From: a bacterium
GTDB taxonomy: Bacteria; Vulcanimicrobiota; Xenobia; Xenobiales; Xenobiaceae
Length of the DNA stretch: 64,000 bases
Reading direction: 5' to 3'
NCBI GenBank assembly: GCA_030535355.1
Contig: JAUNIO010000006.1
Span: forward strand, 31,935-95,934
Shown here piece after piece: positions 51,190-59,400 of this stretch (the stretch's first letter is position 1; each line of letters starts with the position of its first letter). The notes beneath the pieces were generated by a model, which was given only the letters and a program-made list of their open reading frames with translations, did not search any database and was not told the DNA's origin. Made by a program: the position numbers and the translations under genes.

Positions 51190-53169
51190 TCAAGAAAAGT
51201 TACGCAGTAGCTGCAAGTATTCCTCATAACGGGAAGCACTAATATTAATACTAGAATTAATGCTCGATTCTGCCTGTTGCTCGGTCACTATTCCCCGGCG
51301 CAGAGCATCCCAGCGTGAACGCCACACATGATCGCGAAGTGACGCTGCTATCCTGCGCATATTATCCTCATCGGCCTCGCCATGAAAATAACGTTTTAGC
51401 TGAGTGTATTCCTGATAGCGGGAATCGCTGTTATCAATATTGCCGGCATCCAGGGCTGGTACTATTTCCAGACGCAAAGTATCTAAACGCCTGCGCCACA
51501 TACGATCGCGCACAGCCAAGGCCAATTTCCGCACGTCTTCAGCATCAGTTGCCATTTTGTCGCGGGTCAGCAGTTCAGCTAAGCGTTTGTTTTCTTCTGC
51601 ATCTGGCTCCGCCGACAGCAATTCCGGCAGAGAAACGGCCTCGGTGCGTTCCTCGAGGTTAGGCAGCGTGAATAAGGCGTAAAAATATGTCCTCAGCTGT
51701 TTATCTTCCAGCATATAGTCCAACATGTCCACAGTTACAATTTCGCGCACTAATGAGATCCAGCGCGGCTGGGATACGCATATCGTAAACAGCTCTTCCT
51801 CGGCGGTAAAACGCCGGATGCTCTTGCGCACATTCGTTCCCGCACGGCTGAAAGAACGCAGCATACTGTAAAGGCGCGTTTCGCTGCTACCGCTGTAAAA
51901 AGACAGCCGGCGCAGATAAGCATCGCGGCGCACCGGGTCTTTGACTTGGCGCAATAGCGGCATAATTTGTCTCACAAAATCAGCCTGGCCTTCCGGTGCT
52001 GTCAAATCTATAGCTTCACTGGCTAACAGTTTGCGCATCTTATAAGAGACTATACCTTCAGCCTCGTTTAGCGCTTTCTGCACTTCTTCTAAGCCTCTCT
52101 GCGCCAAGGAATCCGGATCGTCACCGGCCGGCAAAAAAACCGCCTGAGCTCGCAGCCCGGCTTCTTCAATAATCTCATTAGCGCTAAGAGTCGCTTTTTC
52201 TCCAGCAGCATCGGAATCGTACATCAAAAAGACATTAAACGCCTCGGCAGAGCCACGCTCACTTACAGAAAAGCGCTTAAGCAGCTGAGCCTGTTCCTGG
52301 GTAAATGCCGTGCCGCACGAGGCTACTGCGGTAGTCACTCCCACCTGATGCAGAGAGATAACATCGAAGTAGCCTTCTACTAAAACGCAGACATGCTGTT
52401 TTTTTATATCGTTTTTCGCCCAATTTAGTCCATAAAGGGTGTGGCGCTTGGAATACCACGGCGTTTCCGGGGTATTCATGTACTTAGCGACATCTTTTTT
52501 GCTGTCGTCCAGCCGCCTCCCTCCGAAAGCGACAACCCGGCCCTGCACATCGCAGATGGGATAGATTAGACGCCCCCGCATAATATCGCTGGGACCATAG
52601 TAATTATTGTCTCTGATCAATCCGCATTTCAATATTTCTTCCGTTTTGAAACCCGCTTTAAGCAAAGTATTAAGCAACATACTATTATCCGGAGAATAAC
52701 CTAAACGGAATTTCACAGCGGTATCGCGGGCTATATTGCGGCTAATCATATATTCGCGGCCGAGCTGTCCGTCGGGATTTTCCAGCAGCATCGCATGGTA
52801 ATAGTCAGCGGCGCGTTCTAGCAAATTTAAAGCGCGCAGGCGTTCGGAATTATCCTTCTGCGCCGTTTCCGAAAGCTCAAAAGCCACGCCGGCTTTTTCT
52901 GCCAAAAGACGCACAGCTTCGAAATAGCTGAGATTTTCCATGCGCTGTACAAACTGAAATAAGTTTCCGCCCGCCTGGCATCCGAAGCAATACCACAGCC
53001 CGCTGTCGGGATCGACATTCATGGAAGGAGTCTTTTCATCGTGAAAAGGACATAATCCCAGATACTTGCTGCCTGAACGGCGCAGCTGCACATATTCACC
53101 AATCACATCGACAGGACTTAGGCGCAGGGATATTTCTTCAGTAATGTTTTGCGGTATCGCACCAGCCAT
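51190..53169 (-). CDS. dnaG: DNA primase DnaG
   Basis: The 659-residue protein starts at ATG 53169 after AAAGAGG. The CHC2 zinc finger (C40, H43, C61, C64) is followed by the TOPRIM domain (LVEGYFDVISLHQVGVTTAVASCGTAFTQEQAQLLKRF and YDSDAAGEKA). A helicase-binding-type C-terminus follows. In the last 120 residues a segment of about 55 residues occurs twice (DVRKLALAVRDRMWRRRLDTLRLEIV and NMRRIAASLRDHVWRSRWDALRRGIV), an apparent duplication within the DnaB-binding region. It is upstream of rpoD as in the macromolecular synthesis operon, with rpsU absent. Confidence 0.95.
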   Translation of the reverse strand: MAGAIPQNITEEISLRLSPVDVIGEYVQLRRSGSKYLGLCPFHDEKTPSMNVDPDSGLWYCFGCQAGGNLFQFVQRMENLSYFEAVRLLAEKAGVAFELSETAQKDNSERLRALNLLERAADYYHAMLLENPDGQLGREYMISRNIARDTAVKFRLGYSPDNSMLLNTLLKAGFKTEEILKCGLIRDNNYYGPSDIMRGRLIYPICDVQGRVVAFGGRRLDDSKKDVAKYMNTPETPWYSKRHTLYGLNWAKNDIKKQHVCVLVEGYFDVISLHQVGVTTAVASCGTAFTQEQAQLLKRFSVSERGSAEAFNVFLMYDSDAAGEKATLSANEIIEEAGLRAQAVFLPAGDDPDSLAQRGLEEVQKALNEAEGIVSYKMRKLLASEAIDLTAPEGQADFVRQIMPLLRQVKDPVRRDAYLRRLSFYSGSSETRLYSMLRSFSRAGTNVRKSIRRFTAEEELFTICVSQPRWISLVREIVTVDMLDYMLEDKQLRTYFYALFTLPNLEERTEAVSLPELLSAEPDAEENKRLAELLTRDKMATDAEDVRKLALAVRDRMWRRRLDTLRLEIVPALDAGNIDNSDSRYQEYTQLKRYFHGEADEDNMRRIAASLRDHVWRSRWDALRRGIVTEQQAESSINSSINISASRYEEYLQLLRNFS

Positions 53170-53363
53170 AAACGCCTCTTTGGACACGAAATATTACTAA
53201 ACAACTCAGCCGGCTATTCAGCCAAATCTCACTATACTACAGATGCAAAACTGCAGATGCAAAAACTCTGGCAAAAACATACGCTAACAAGCGCATAGCC
53301 ACTGATAAACGCTCTAAAAAAGCAGATCAAAGGAGTGCTACATCTATTGCAGAATTCCCGCTC

Positions 53364-53948
53364 ATGAATATCGACAACGTGGACAAAAATAAGCATTCTG
53401 AAGAAAGCCGACGGCGCGAAGAGCAAAGGCGTGAAGCTGAAGCAGCTTTTAATATGATACCCATAAAGCAAGCAGTTGATGTGGGGGAAGGAATGTTATA
53501 CAATTCTTCGCTGCGCCAACTGCTGCCCATGTTTATCATCGGCTACATCGCTTCGGTATTTTTAATCTATCAAGGATTTCAAGGACTGCGCATCTATCCT
53601 GCTGAAACAGGCGATGCCTTCCGCTATATTGCCGGTTTTGTTCCCCTTATTTTGGGCGCTGTCATAATCATAGCCCTGACCGCACTGCTCATTAAGAACC
53701 ATGGGCGAAGAGTAGGCTTATCTAAGACTTACTTTCTCTATCGCAGCGGATACGGAGGCATGAAAAAAATGACGTGGAAAACCGTATCTATCAGTACTCC
53801 TATAGGCCAAGAGATGAATTTTTTCAGCGTAGCCATCATCACTGACGGCAAAACAAGCGTACAAATTGAAAAATGCTTTTTTCCAGATTTTATAGAGATT
53901 TGCCAGAACATTCACGATCTCAGCAAAGTCGCCCGCCGTTCCAAGTAA
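53364..53948 (+). CDS. Membrane protein with C-terminal PH-like domain
   Basis: The 194-residue protein has a charged N-terminal helix (KNKHSEESRRREEQRREAEAAF), two membrane segments (about 54-76 and 89-115) and a C-terminal domain with PH-like (bPH) strands: GLSKTYFLYRSGYGGMKKMTWKTVSISTPIGQEMNFFSVAIITDGKTSVQIEKCFF. This plan resembles YdbS/YdbT-type PH membrane proteins, but the function is unknown. The ribosome site is far (AAAGGAG about 30 bases upstream), so the true start may be different. Confidence 0.6.
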   Translation: MNIDNVDKNKHSEESRRREEQRREAEAAFNMIPIKQAVDVGEGMLYNSSLRQLLPMFIIGYIASVFLIYQGFQGLRIYPAETGDAFRYIAGFVPLILGAVIIIALTALLIKNHGRRVGLSKTYFLYRSGYGGMKKMTWKTVSISTPIGQEMNFFSVAIITDGKTSVQIEKCFFPDFIEICQNIHDLSKVARRSK

Positions 53949-53982
53949 CTGTAAAATTATTTATAACTTTAGCCAGAAGAAG

Positions 53983-54150
53983 TTATCTAGAAGAATCATT
54001 TTCATCCCAAGGGCTGCGATACCCCCCCCGCCAAGCTCGAGGCAGGCAACAGACCAGCAGACTCGGTTCACTGGCAAAGAGCTTGAGAACCGCCCATCCT
54101 AAACGCATATAATCTTGAATTTTTGGCCTAAGGTCTCTTTTGGAATTCAT
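53983..54150 (-). CDS. Small protein coupled to rluB, 55 residues
   Basis: An ATG overlaps the rluB stop (ATGA, 4-base overlap), with GGGGAG nine bases upstream. The 55-residue product begins MNSKRDLRPKIQDYMRLGWAVLKLF, with a helix then a segment SEPSLLVCCLPRAWRGGY, and an acidic end DENDSSR. It is too short for most gene finders. A run of eight C (on the plus strand) lies in its frame, a possible slippage site. It has no recognisable family. It is the last gene of the yjbQ-rluB run, so it is probably translated by coupling. Confidence 0.55.
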   Translation of the reverse strand: MNSKRDLRPKIQDYMRLGWAVLKLFASEPSLLVCCLPRAWRGGYRSPWDENDSSR

Positions 54151-54884
54151 TTTGTCTCCCCGTTGCGTATATTCCGGCAGTCTTCGCGCAAACGATCGAC
54201 TTCATTTTGAGTTAAAAAACGATACTCCCCACGCCGTAAACCGCTCAGCGACAGGCTTCCTATCCGGGTGCGCCGCAGAGCCGACAGAGGGCAGCCCACA
54301 GACGCCAGCATACGTTTTACTTGATGCTTGCGTCCCTCGTGAATAACCAAACGCACCAAGCCATTGCTCAGCACTTCTGCCCAAGCGGGATGAGTCAGCC
54401 CATCTTCCAGCATGACTCCCCGGCGCAAGCATTCTAACTCCTCTAAACCGGGAATCTTCTTAACTTTAGCCACGTATTCTTTTTCCACACCATAGCGCGG
54501 ATGGGTTAGATGATAAGTAAGATCACCGTCATTGGTCAGCAATAGCAAGCCTTCGGTGTCCATATCCAAACGTCCCACTGGCACAAGGCGTTCCGGTATA
54601 TCGCTAACTAAATCCAGCACCGTTGCCCGCCCGCGCTCATCCTGGGCGGTGGTAACATAGCCGGCCGGTTTGTACAGAGCGACATAGACCAACTCTTCGC
54701 GGCTATACTGTCCCAAAGGCTCGCCATCCAGACAAACCAGGGTTACACCGGGATCGACCTTATCTCCCAGCACAGCCAAACGGCCCTCAATAGTCACGCG
54801 GCCCTGAACGATAAGCATCTCACAGCCACGGCGAGAATCGATGCCCAGGGAGGCCATATATTTTTGCAGTCTTTCCATGCTCAT
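54147..54884 (-). CDS. rluB: Pseudouridine synthase RluB (RsuA family)
   Basis: The 245-residue protein has an N-terminal S4 RNA-binding domain (RLQKYMASLGIDSRRGCEMLIVQGRVTIEG) and a catalytic domain with the Asp motif GRLDMDTEGLLLLTNDGDLTYHLTHPRYGVEKEYVA. The C-terminal part holds RLVIHEGRKHQVKRMLASVGCPLSALRRTRIGSLSL. This fits the RsuA/RluB/RluE group. Members modify U in 23S or 16S rRNA, and assignment to RluB is by general similarity. Its ATG overlaps the yjbQ stop by 4 bases, so translation is coupled. Confidence 0.88.
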   Translation of the reverse strand: MSMERLQKYMASLGIDSRRGCEMLIVQGRVTIEGRLAVLGDKVDPGVTLVCLDGEPLGQYSREELVYVALYKPAGYVTTAQDERGRATVLDLVSDIPERLVPVGRLDMDTEGLLLLTNDGDLTYHLTHPRYGVEKEYVAKVKKIPGLEELECLRRGVMLEDGLTHPAWAEVLSNGLVRLVIHEGRKHQVKRMLASVGCPLSALRRTRIGSLSLSGLRRGEYRFLTQNEVDRLREDCRNIRNGETK

Positions 54885-55288
54885 TCCCAAACAGTGACTA
54901 TAACATTGCGTTTATGAGAACGTTCACGATGTTCCCAGACATAAACACCCTGCCAGAGCCCCAGCCCCAGCCGGCCATTAATTACAGGTATCGCCAGGCT
55001 GACTTCCGTTAAAGCTGCTTTTATATGAGCCGTCATATCGTCGCGCCCCTCAGCTGTATGAGTGAACCAGCTTTCATAGCGCACATGCTGGGTTAGAAAG
55101 GCTTCCAAATCTGCCTTAGCCGTGTAATCGGCATTTTCCTGAACACAGAGGCTTGCCGAAGTATGTGTAATAAAAATATTGCACATACCATCACTAATAT
55201 GGCTGCGTAAAATAGCTCCATTAACGGCTTCGGTTATTTCATAAAGTCCCACTCCGGAAGTGGGAACTGTCAACGAATGATGAAACAT
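54881..55288 (-). CDS. yjbQ: YjbQ-family protein (UPF0047)
   Basis: The 135-residue protein has the UPF0047 signatures IFITHTSASLCVQENAD, GRDDMTAHIKAALTEVSLAIPV and GRLGLGLWQGVYVWEHR, with conserved His residues. Members have weak thiamine-phosphate synthase activity, but the real function is uncertain. It is the first gene of the yjbQ-rluB-small ORF run. Confidence 0.93.
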   Translation of the reverse strand: MFHHSLTVPTSGVGLYEITEAVNGAILRSHISDGMCNIFITHTSASLCVQENADYTAKADLEAFLTQHVRYESWFTHTAEGRDDMTAHIKAALTEVSLAIPVINGRLGLGLWQGVYVWEHRERSHKRNVIVTVWE

Positions 55289-55457
55289 ATCAAAAAATTC
55301 ACCCTATAGCAGAGGTAACCTTCAAGGAATAGAAATGTTTTAGGAGAAGGTTTAGAATTGTTTGCTTTAACAATCGAGAGCGAGTGCCTGAATCGACTCG
55401 CCGACAAGCAAAGTCAGCAGCTGTTTACCAGCTCCACTTGCGGAGGAATAAGTAGTT

Positions 55458-56777
55458 TTGCCGAATACTGACGAACTCAATCAACAGACGCCAGAATTAA
55501 CGCCTTGGGATCTTTTTATTTGCGTAGCTGGTCGCCCTGAAGGCATAGCTTTAACGCGTCTAGCCCACGTACTGCAAGTTGAGAAAGAAAGAACGCTTAT
55601 ACGCCCCATGGGTGAATTAGCAGAAATGGGGCTGATAGTTGACCACGGAGACCGCTATAGTTTATCCACCGCTAAATTCGCACAAAATTTTAAGAATACT
55701 TTAGACTACGCCATAGCCTACAATTACGATTACAATGCCTTTCTTAGCCCGGAGATGAAAGATTTTCTCTCTCTAGCCTACCGCCACGATTATTTTACCG
55801 AATACGATCTGGGCAAAGAGAAACTTTATCCCGAGGTAATAGCCCGTTTAATCCGCAATAAACTGCTCATAGTCTATAGTTTTAAGCCGTTCCGGGGCAA
55901 ATTGGTGCAAAACCCCTTCTTAGATGGTCTTTGCGCATTCTTAGACGTGCGCAAGGGCAATCTTTTTTCCGGCATTTTCCGCAAAAAACTGCCTCTGGAG
56001 CGCATAATCAGGGAAAAATTGCAAAGCGACAGCAAAGAACAGATCGCCGCCGCTAAAAAGCTATTGGGAGACGAGCTGCTATCCCGTGACTTTTCCATTA
56101 TGCCCGCCAATATTATCGCCCTGAAAAAAAGCGTCATGCACGAAGACACTGAAGTTTTCGACGAAAACTCTACCAAGTCATACAAACGCGCTTGGGAAAA
56201 AATGCACGAAAACATCAAAGAAGGCAAAAAACTATCTATCGATCTCGTCAAAGAGTATCACTCTATTTGTATGGAGACCACGGACCTAGGCGGCAAAATA
56301 CGCGATTTCGAAGTTGTCATACGCAACAACCCCTATTTTAAAACAGCTCCCCCTGCCAAGGTGTGGTTTTCTCTGCTAGAATTAATTAATTTTATCAACA
56401 TGGTTACCGTCGATTCTATCTCTGAAAAGCTGGCAACCGCGGCAGTTTTTTACAACGAGTTTATATATATCCATCCCTTCGAAGATGGCAATAGCCGTTT
56501 AGCCCGCATACTGCTGGGGCACATACTCAACGAAAACGAGCTGCCTTTTGAAGAGATACCCAACAGTTATGAAGTGCGCTTCCTCATGGCTACCAAAGGA
56601 TACCGCAAACGCAATGACAACGTTCTCAAAGAGATGCTGGAAGAAATTTATATCAGCCATCTCAATATGCAGGAATTAGACCAGGCTCTCAGTCTGGAAG
56701 AGAAAGATATACCCAAAAAAGTTACCTACAATTACGATCAGTATGGTAAAAAGCCCAAAGCTCAAAAAGAAAGCTAG
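55458..56777 (+). CDS. Fic-domain protein with N-terminal winged helix
   Basis: The TTG at 55458 is preceded by GGAGG, and no better start exists for 50 codons. Of 439 residues, about 1-75 resemble a winged helix (ALTRLAHVLQVEKERTLIRPMGELAEMGLIVDHGDRYSL). A helical middle follows, and then the Fic core, with the motif HPFEDGNSRLARIL beginning at H339. The usual motif is HPFxxGNGR; here Ser replaces the second Gly. An inhibitory motif (S/T)xxxE(G/N) is not evident. Fic enzymes transfer AMP, UMP or phosphocholine to proteins. It overlaps the convergent RluA-type gene by four bases. Confidence 0.85.
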   Translation: MPNTDELNQQTPELTPWDLFICVAGRPEGIALTRLAHVLQVEKERTLIRPMGELAEMGLIVDHGDRYSLSTAKFAQNFKNTLDYAIAYNYDYNAFLSPEMKDFLSLAYRHDYFTEYDLGKEKLYPEVIARLIRNKLLIVYSFKPFRGKLVQNPFLDGLCAFLDVRKGNLFSGIFRKKLPLERIIREKLQSDSKEQIAAAKKLLGDELLSRDFSIMPANIIALKKSVMHEDTEVFDENSTKSYKRAWEKMHENIKEGKKLSIDLVKEYHSICMETTDLGGKIRDFEVVIRNNPYFKTAPPAKVWFSLLELINFINMVTVDSISEKLATAAVFYNEFIYIHPFEDGNSRLARILLGHILNENELPFEEIPNSYEVRFLMATKGYRKRNDNVLKEMLEEIYISHLNMQELDQALSLEEKDIPKKVTYNYDQYGKKPKAQKES

Positions 56778-57547
56778 ACTATTTTATCTATATCAGTCAG
56801 GCCCAGATGCCGAGCCAGCATCTGCATATCGCTGGGCATCGGGGCGCTAATGGTAAGCTCCCTTTCGGTAAAGGGATGCCGCAAAGTTATGCGGGAAGAG
56901 TGGAGCATAGGGCGCTGCGCTAAAGTGTGCATTTGCCCGCCATACAGCTGATCTCCATACAAATGTACGCCTACGCTGAAAAGATGTGCGCGGACCTGAT
57001 GTTTGCGCCCAGTTTCCAACTGCGCTTCGATCAGGGCAGCCGATCCGCTGCCCTGAAGTACCTTAAATAGGGTCACTGCCGCCACAGCTCCCGGGCTATT
57101 GAGCTGGACCCGGCCTCCCCGCCGCTGCGGGCTGCCCAAGGGAACTGCTACTTTTTTTACACCCTTTCCAGACCAAAGGCGGCCATGCGCCAAAGCCAGA
57201 TACACTTTAATTAAGCTATGCGCAGAGAACTGCTGGGCTATAGAGGCATTAGCCGCCTTGCAGCGGGTAAAGATCACCACCCCAGATGTTCCCCAGTCTA
57301 AGCGCTGATGCACGCCGATATAACCGCTATTCCCGTCGCGTTTTACGAGCTGACTCTCTAATATCCCGATCAAGTGCCCGCGCTGGGGATCGAGGTTGGC
57401 GTGCATGGGCAGGCAGGCGGGTTTATTGACAGCTATAAGCGCTTCATCTTCGTAGAGAATTTCCAAACTTTCTGGATAAATATCGCGCTTTTCCGAAAAT
57501 TGCTGGTGACGGACGTTAAGGCGTTTAAATGGCAAAACTGGCTTCAT
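56774..57547 (-). CDS. RluA-family pseudouridine synthase
   Basis: The 257-residue protein lacks an S4 domain. It begins with LEILYEDEALIAVNKPACLPMHANLD and has the catalytic motif YIGVHQRLDWGTSGVVIFTRCKAANASIAQQF with Asp as nucleophile, then KVYLALAHGRL, ALIEAQLETGRKHQVRAHLFSVGVHLYGDQLYGG. The first part of HRLDxxTSG is HQRLDWGTSG. This fits the small RluA/RluE-like clade. The rRNA or tRNA target is not predictable. The gene ends four bases inside the convergent Fic gene. Confidence 0.88.
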   Translation of the reverse strand: MKPVLPFKRLNVRHQQFSEKRDIYPESLEILYEDEALIAVNKPACLPMHANLDPQRGHLIGILESQLVKRDGNSGYIGVHQRLDWGTSGVVIFTRCKAANASIAQQFSAHSLIKVYLALAHGRLWSGKGVKKVAVPLGSPQRRGGRVQLNSPGAVAAVTLFKVLQGSGSAALIEAQLETGRKHQVRAHLFSVGVHLYGDQLYGGQMHTLAQRPMLHSSRITLRHPFTERELTISAPMPSDMQMLARHLGLTDIDKIV

Positions 57548-57753
57548 GATAGACGTACTTTAAATTAGCAGCTGTATTTTTGCAAGCGCCCGCCTTATAA
57601 TAAAAGTAAATGCAGCAGAAATTAGCTAATCGCTGGCTAAGCGGCATTAAATATTGGATATATGATAAATAGTGCATTCAAACAAGGGAATTTTATTTGC
57701 AAGGACGAAATTTTTTAGTTTAGCTCTACGAATAATAAAAGGAGGACCAAGCG

Positions 57754-59247
57754 ATGAAACAGCTTAGATATAAAGTAACGCTATCCGCCTTGCTAATATG
57801 TTTGTTAGCGCTGCCCGCTTTGGCCGCGCCTGCTTCTCTCTCCAATAGCGAGCTAGAACGCATTTTAGCTCCCATAGCACTTTTCCCTGACTCGCTGCTG
57901 GGAAACATTTTAACTGCGGCGACACGGCCCGATGAAGTTATCGCTGCTGATGCCTGGATAGCCGAGCACTCCGATCTTTCCGCTGACAGGATCATGAAAG
58001 AGTGTGAATCTCAGCCCTGGGATCCCAGCGTAAAGGCTTTGCTTCTCGTTCCCGAGACCTTGGAACAGATGTGCAATAATATGACCTGGACCCAAGAGCT
58101 TGGCAACGCTTTTGTAGATCAAAATGACGCGGTTTTTACAGCGATCCAGAATTTGCGCAAAAAAGCCAAAGACTCGGGATCGCTGCGGGACAGCAAAGAC
58201 GTCAAAGTGATAACCGATCAGGATGGAAGTATTTCCATCGGCTCTGCTGATCCCAACGTGATCATTGTGCCTCGTTACTCACCCAGCGTCGTTTACGTAG
58301 ATTCTCCGAGAATCAGTACCACATCGGCCATTGTTTGGGGCTGTGTTTTCGTAGCGGGAATCGTCTATGACTGCTGCGTATGGGACTGGCACAGGCATCA
58401 CTATTGGTGCGGCCCCGGCTACAACCACTGCTATTATTACGGCGGCATCTTCTACCCTTGGGGACCGCGCTGCTATGTGCCCCGGCCTCTGCATCACCGC
58501 CACGGCCCGCCCCCTCCGCCTTGCCGCCCTTCTCGCCCACCGCACTACGACAGGCCCAGCCATCAGGCTCACCGCGATTATTACCGCGCTCCCGATTACC
58601 ACGGACGTCACCACCAGCCCCACGGAGGCTCTGTCCAGCCGCATAACAGCGATCCAGCCGTTAATCCCCGGCCAAACAATCACTTGATCAACCCTAACGC
58701 AGTGGCTTCTTCCCAAGACGGCCGCAGTATGCGCCGCGATTCTACCAGTTACAGCACCCCAGAACACAGGCAGAACAGGTCGCGTCAGCAGCACAACAGC
58801 ACCACTAGCAGACATAGACTGAGCAATGGCCACGCTAATTTAATTCCGCGCCAGACCATAGATTCAGCGTCCGTCTCTACGTCTCATAACGCTTTTTCCG
58901 GTAGCCGCCAGCGCGGAGGCAGCCACAGCGCCAGCATTGGCAGCCAAGCGTTTTCACGTCCTAGCAGCGCCAGCAGCAGCCTTACGCCCTTGACTGGAAG
59001 CAATAGCAACCTTGGCCATTTGCATTCGTCCTCATCCCGCAGCAGCTCTTACAGCAGCAGCCGCTCATACAGCAGTGACCAATCGCTAAATAGCCATAGA
59101 CAATCCAGCTCTAGCTCAGGACGCAGCTTCAGCAATCATAGTTTGCCGCGCAGCCACAGTTTCTCGAATAGCTCTAGGAGTATCGGTCATACCTCTAGCA
59201 GCACTCGAGAATATGGTTCGCGAAGCAGTCGGCATGGACGCAAATAA
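57754..59247 (+). CDS. DUF3300 exported protein with His/Pro- and Ser-rich tail
   Basis: The Sec signal (MKQLRYKVTLSALLICLLALPALA) precedes a DUF3300 domain (about 30-210): ELERILAPIALFPDSLLGNILTAATRPDEVIAADAWIAEHSDL, VKALLLVPETLEQM and DPNVIIVPRYSPSVVYV. A hydrophobic segment (IVWGCVFVAGIVYDCCVW) follows, then a His/Tyr/Cys/Pro-rich region (HHYWCGPGYNHCYYYGG, HHRHGPPPPP) that could bind metal. The last 150 residues are low-complexity Ser/Arg/His. The function of DUF3300 is unknown. AAAGGAGG precedes the ATG. A strong terminator follows. Confidence 0.88.
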   Translation: MKQLRYKVTLSALLICLLALPALAAPASLSNSELERILAPIALFPDSLLGNILTAATRPDEVIAADAWIAEHSDLSADRIMKECESQPWDPSVKALLLVPETLEQMCNNMTWTQELGNAFVDQNDAVFTAIQNLRKKAKDSGSLRDSKDVKVITDQDGSISIGSADPNVIIVPRYSPSVVYVDSPRISTTSAIVWGCVFVAGIVYDCCVWDWHRHHYWCGPGYNHCYYYGGIFYPWGPRCYVPRPLHHRHGPPPPPCRPSRPPHYDRPSHQAHRDYYRAPDYHGRHHQPHGGSVQPHNSDPAVNPRPNNHLINPNAVASSQDGRSMRRDSTSYSTPEHRQNRSRQQHNSTTSRHRLSNGHANLIPRQTIDSASVSTSHNAFSGSRQRGGSHSASIGSQAFSRPSSASSSLTPLTGSNSNLGHLHSSSSRSSSYSSSRSYSSDQSLNSHRQSSSSSGRSFSNHSLPRSHSFSNSSRSIGHTSSSTREYGSRSSRHGRK

Positions 59248-59269
59248 GCGCCGCAAATAAGCAATAAGT

Positions 59270-59313
59270 AAAAAATATCCCCACCTTGAAAAGACCAGGC
59301 GGGGATATTTTTT
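59270..59313. terminator. Bidirectional terminator after the DUF3300 gene
   Basis: AAAAAATATCCCC (59270-59282) pairs with GGGGATATTTTTT (59301-59313). The stem ends in A/T runs that give U-tracts on both strands. It separates convergent genes. Confidence 0.88.
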
Positions 59314-59375
59314 ATGTTTATGGGATCATGGCATAATGTGCCAGTTCTAAAGCATATTAAGCAGTTGATTGTAAA

Positions 59376-59400
59376 CGCCAGCACTACGTTTGACGCTTAC
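59376..59400. repeat. Dispersed inverted-repeat element, right-end copy
   Basis: The 25 bases match 18822-18846 with two mismatches, and three further T are shared beyond. It ends within the stop region of the XdhC gene. The left part of the element is not recognisable here. Confidence 0.5.

Noticed and set aside
53344..53363. AUU start for the PH-like membrane protein
   Set aside because: An in-frame ATT lies ten bases after AAAGGAG, but AUU starts outside infC and pcnB are very rare, so I kept the ATG at 53364.
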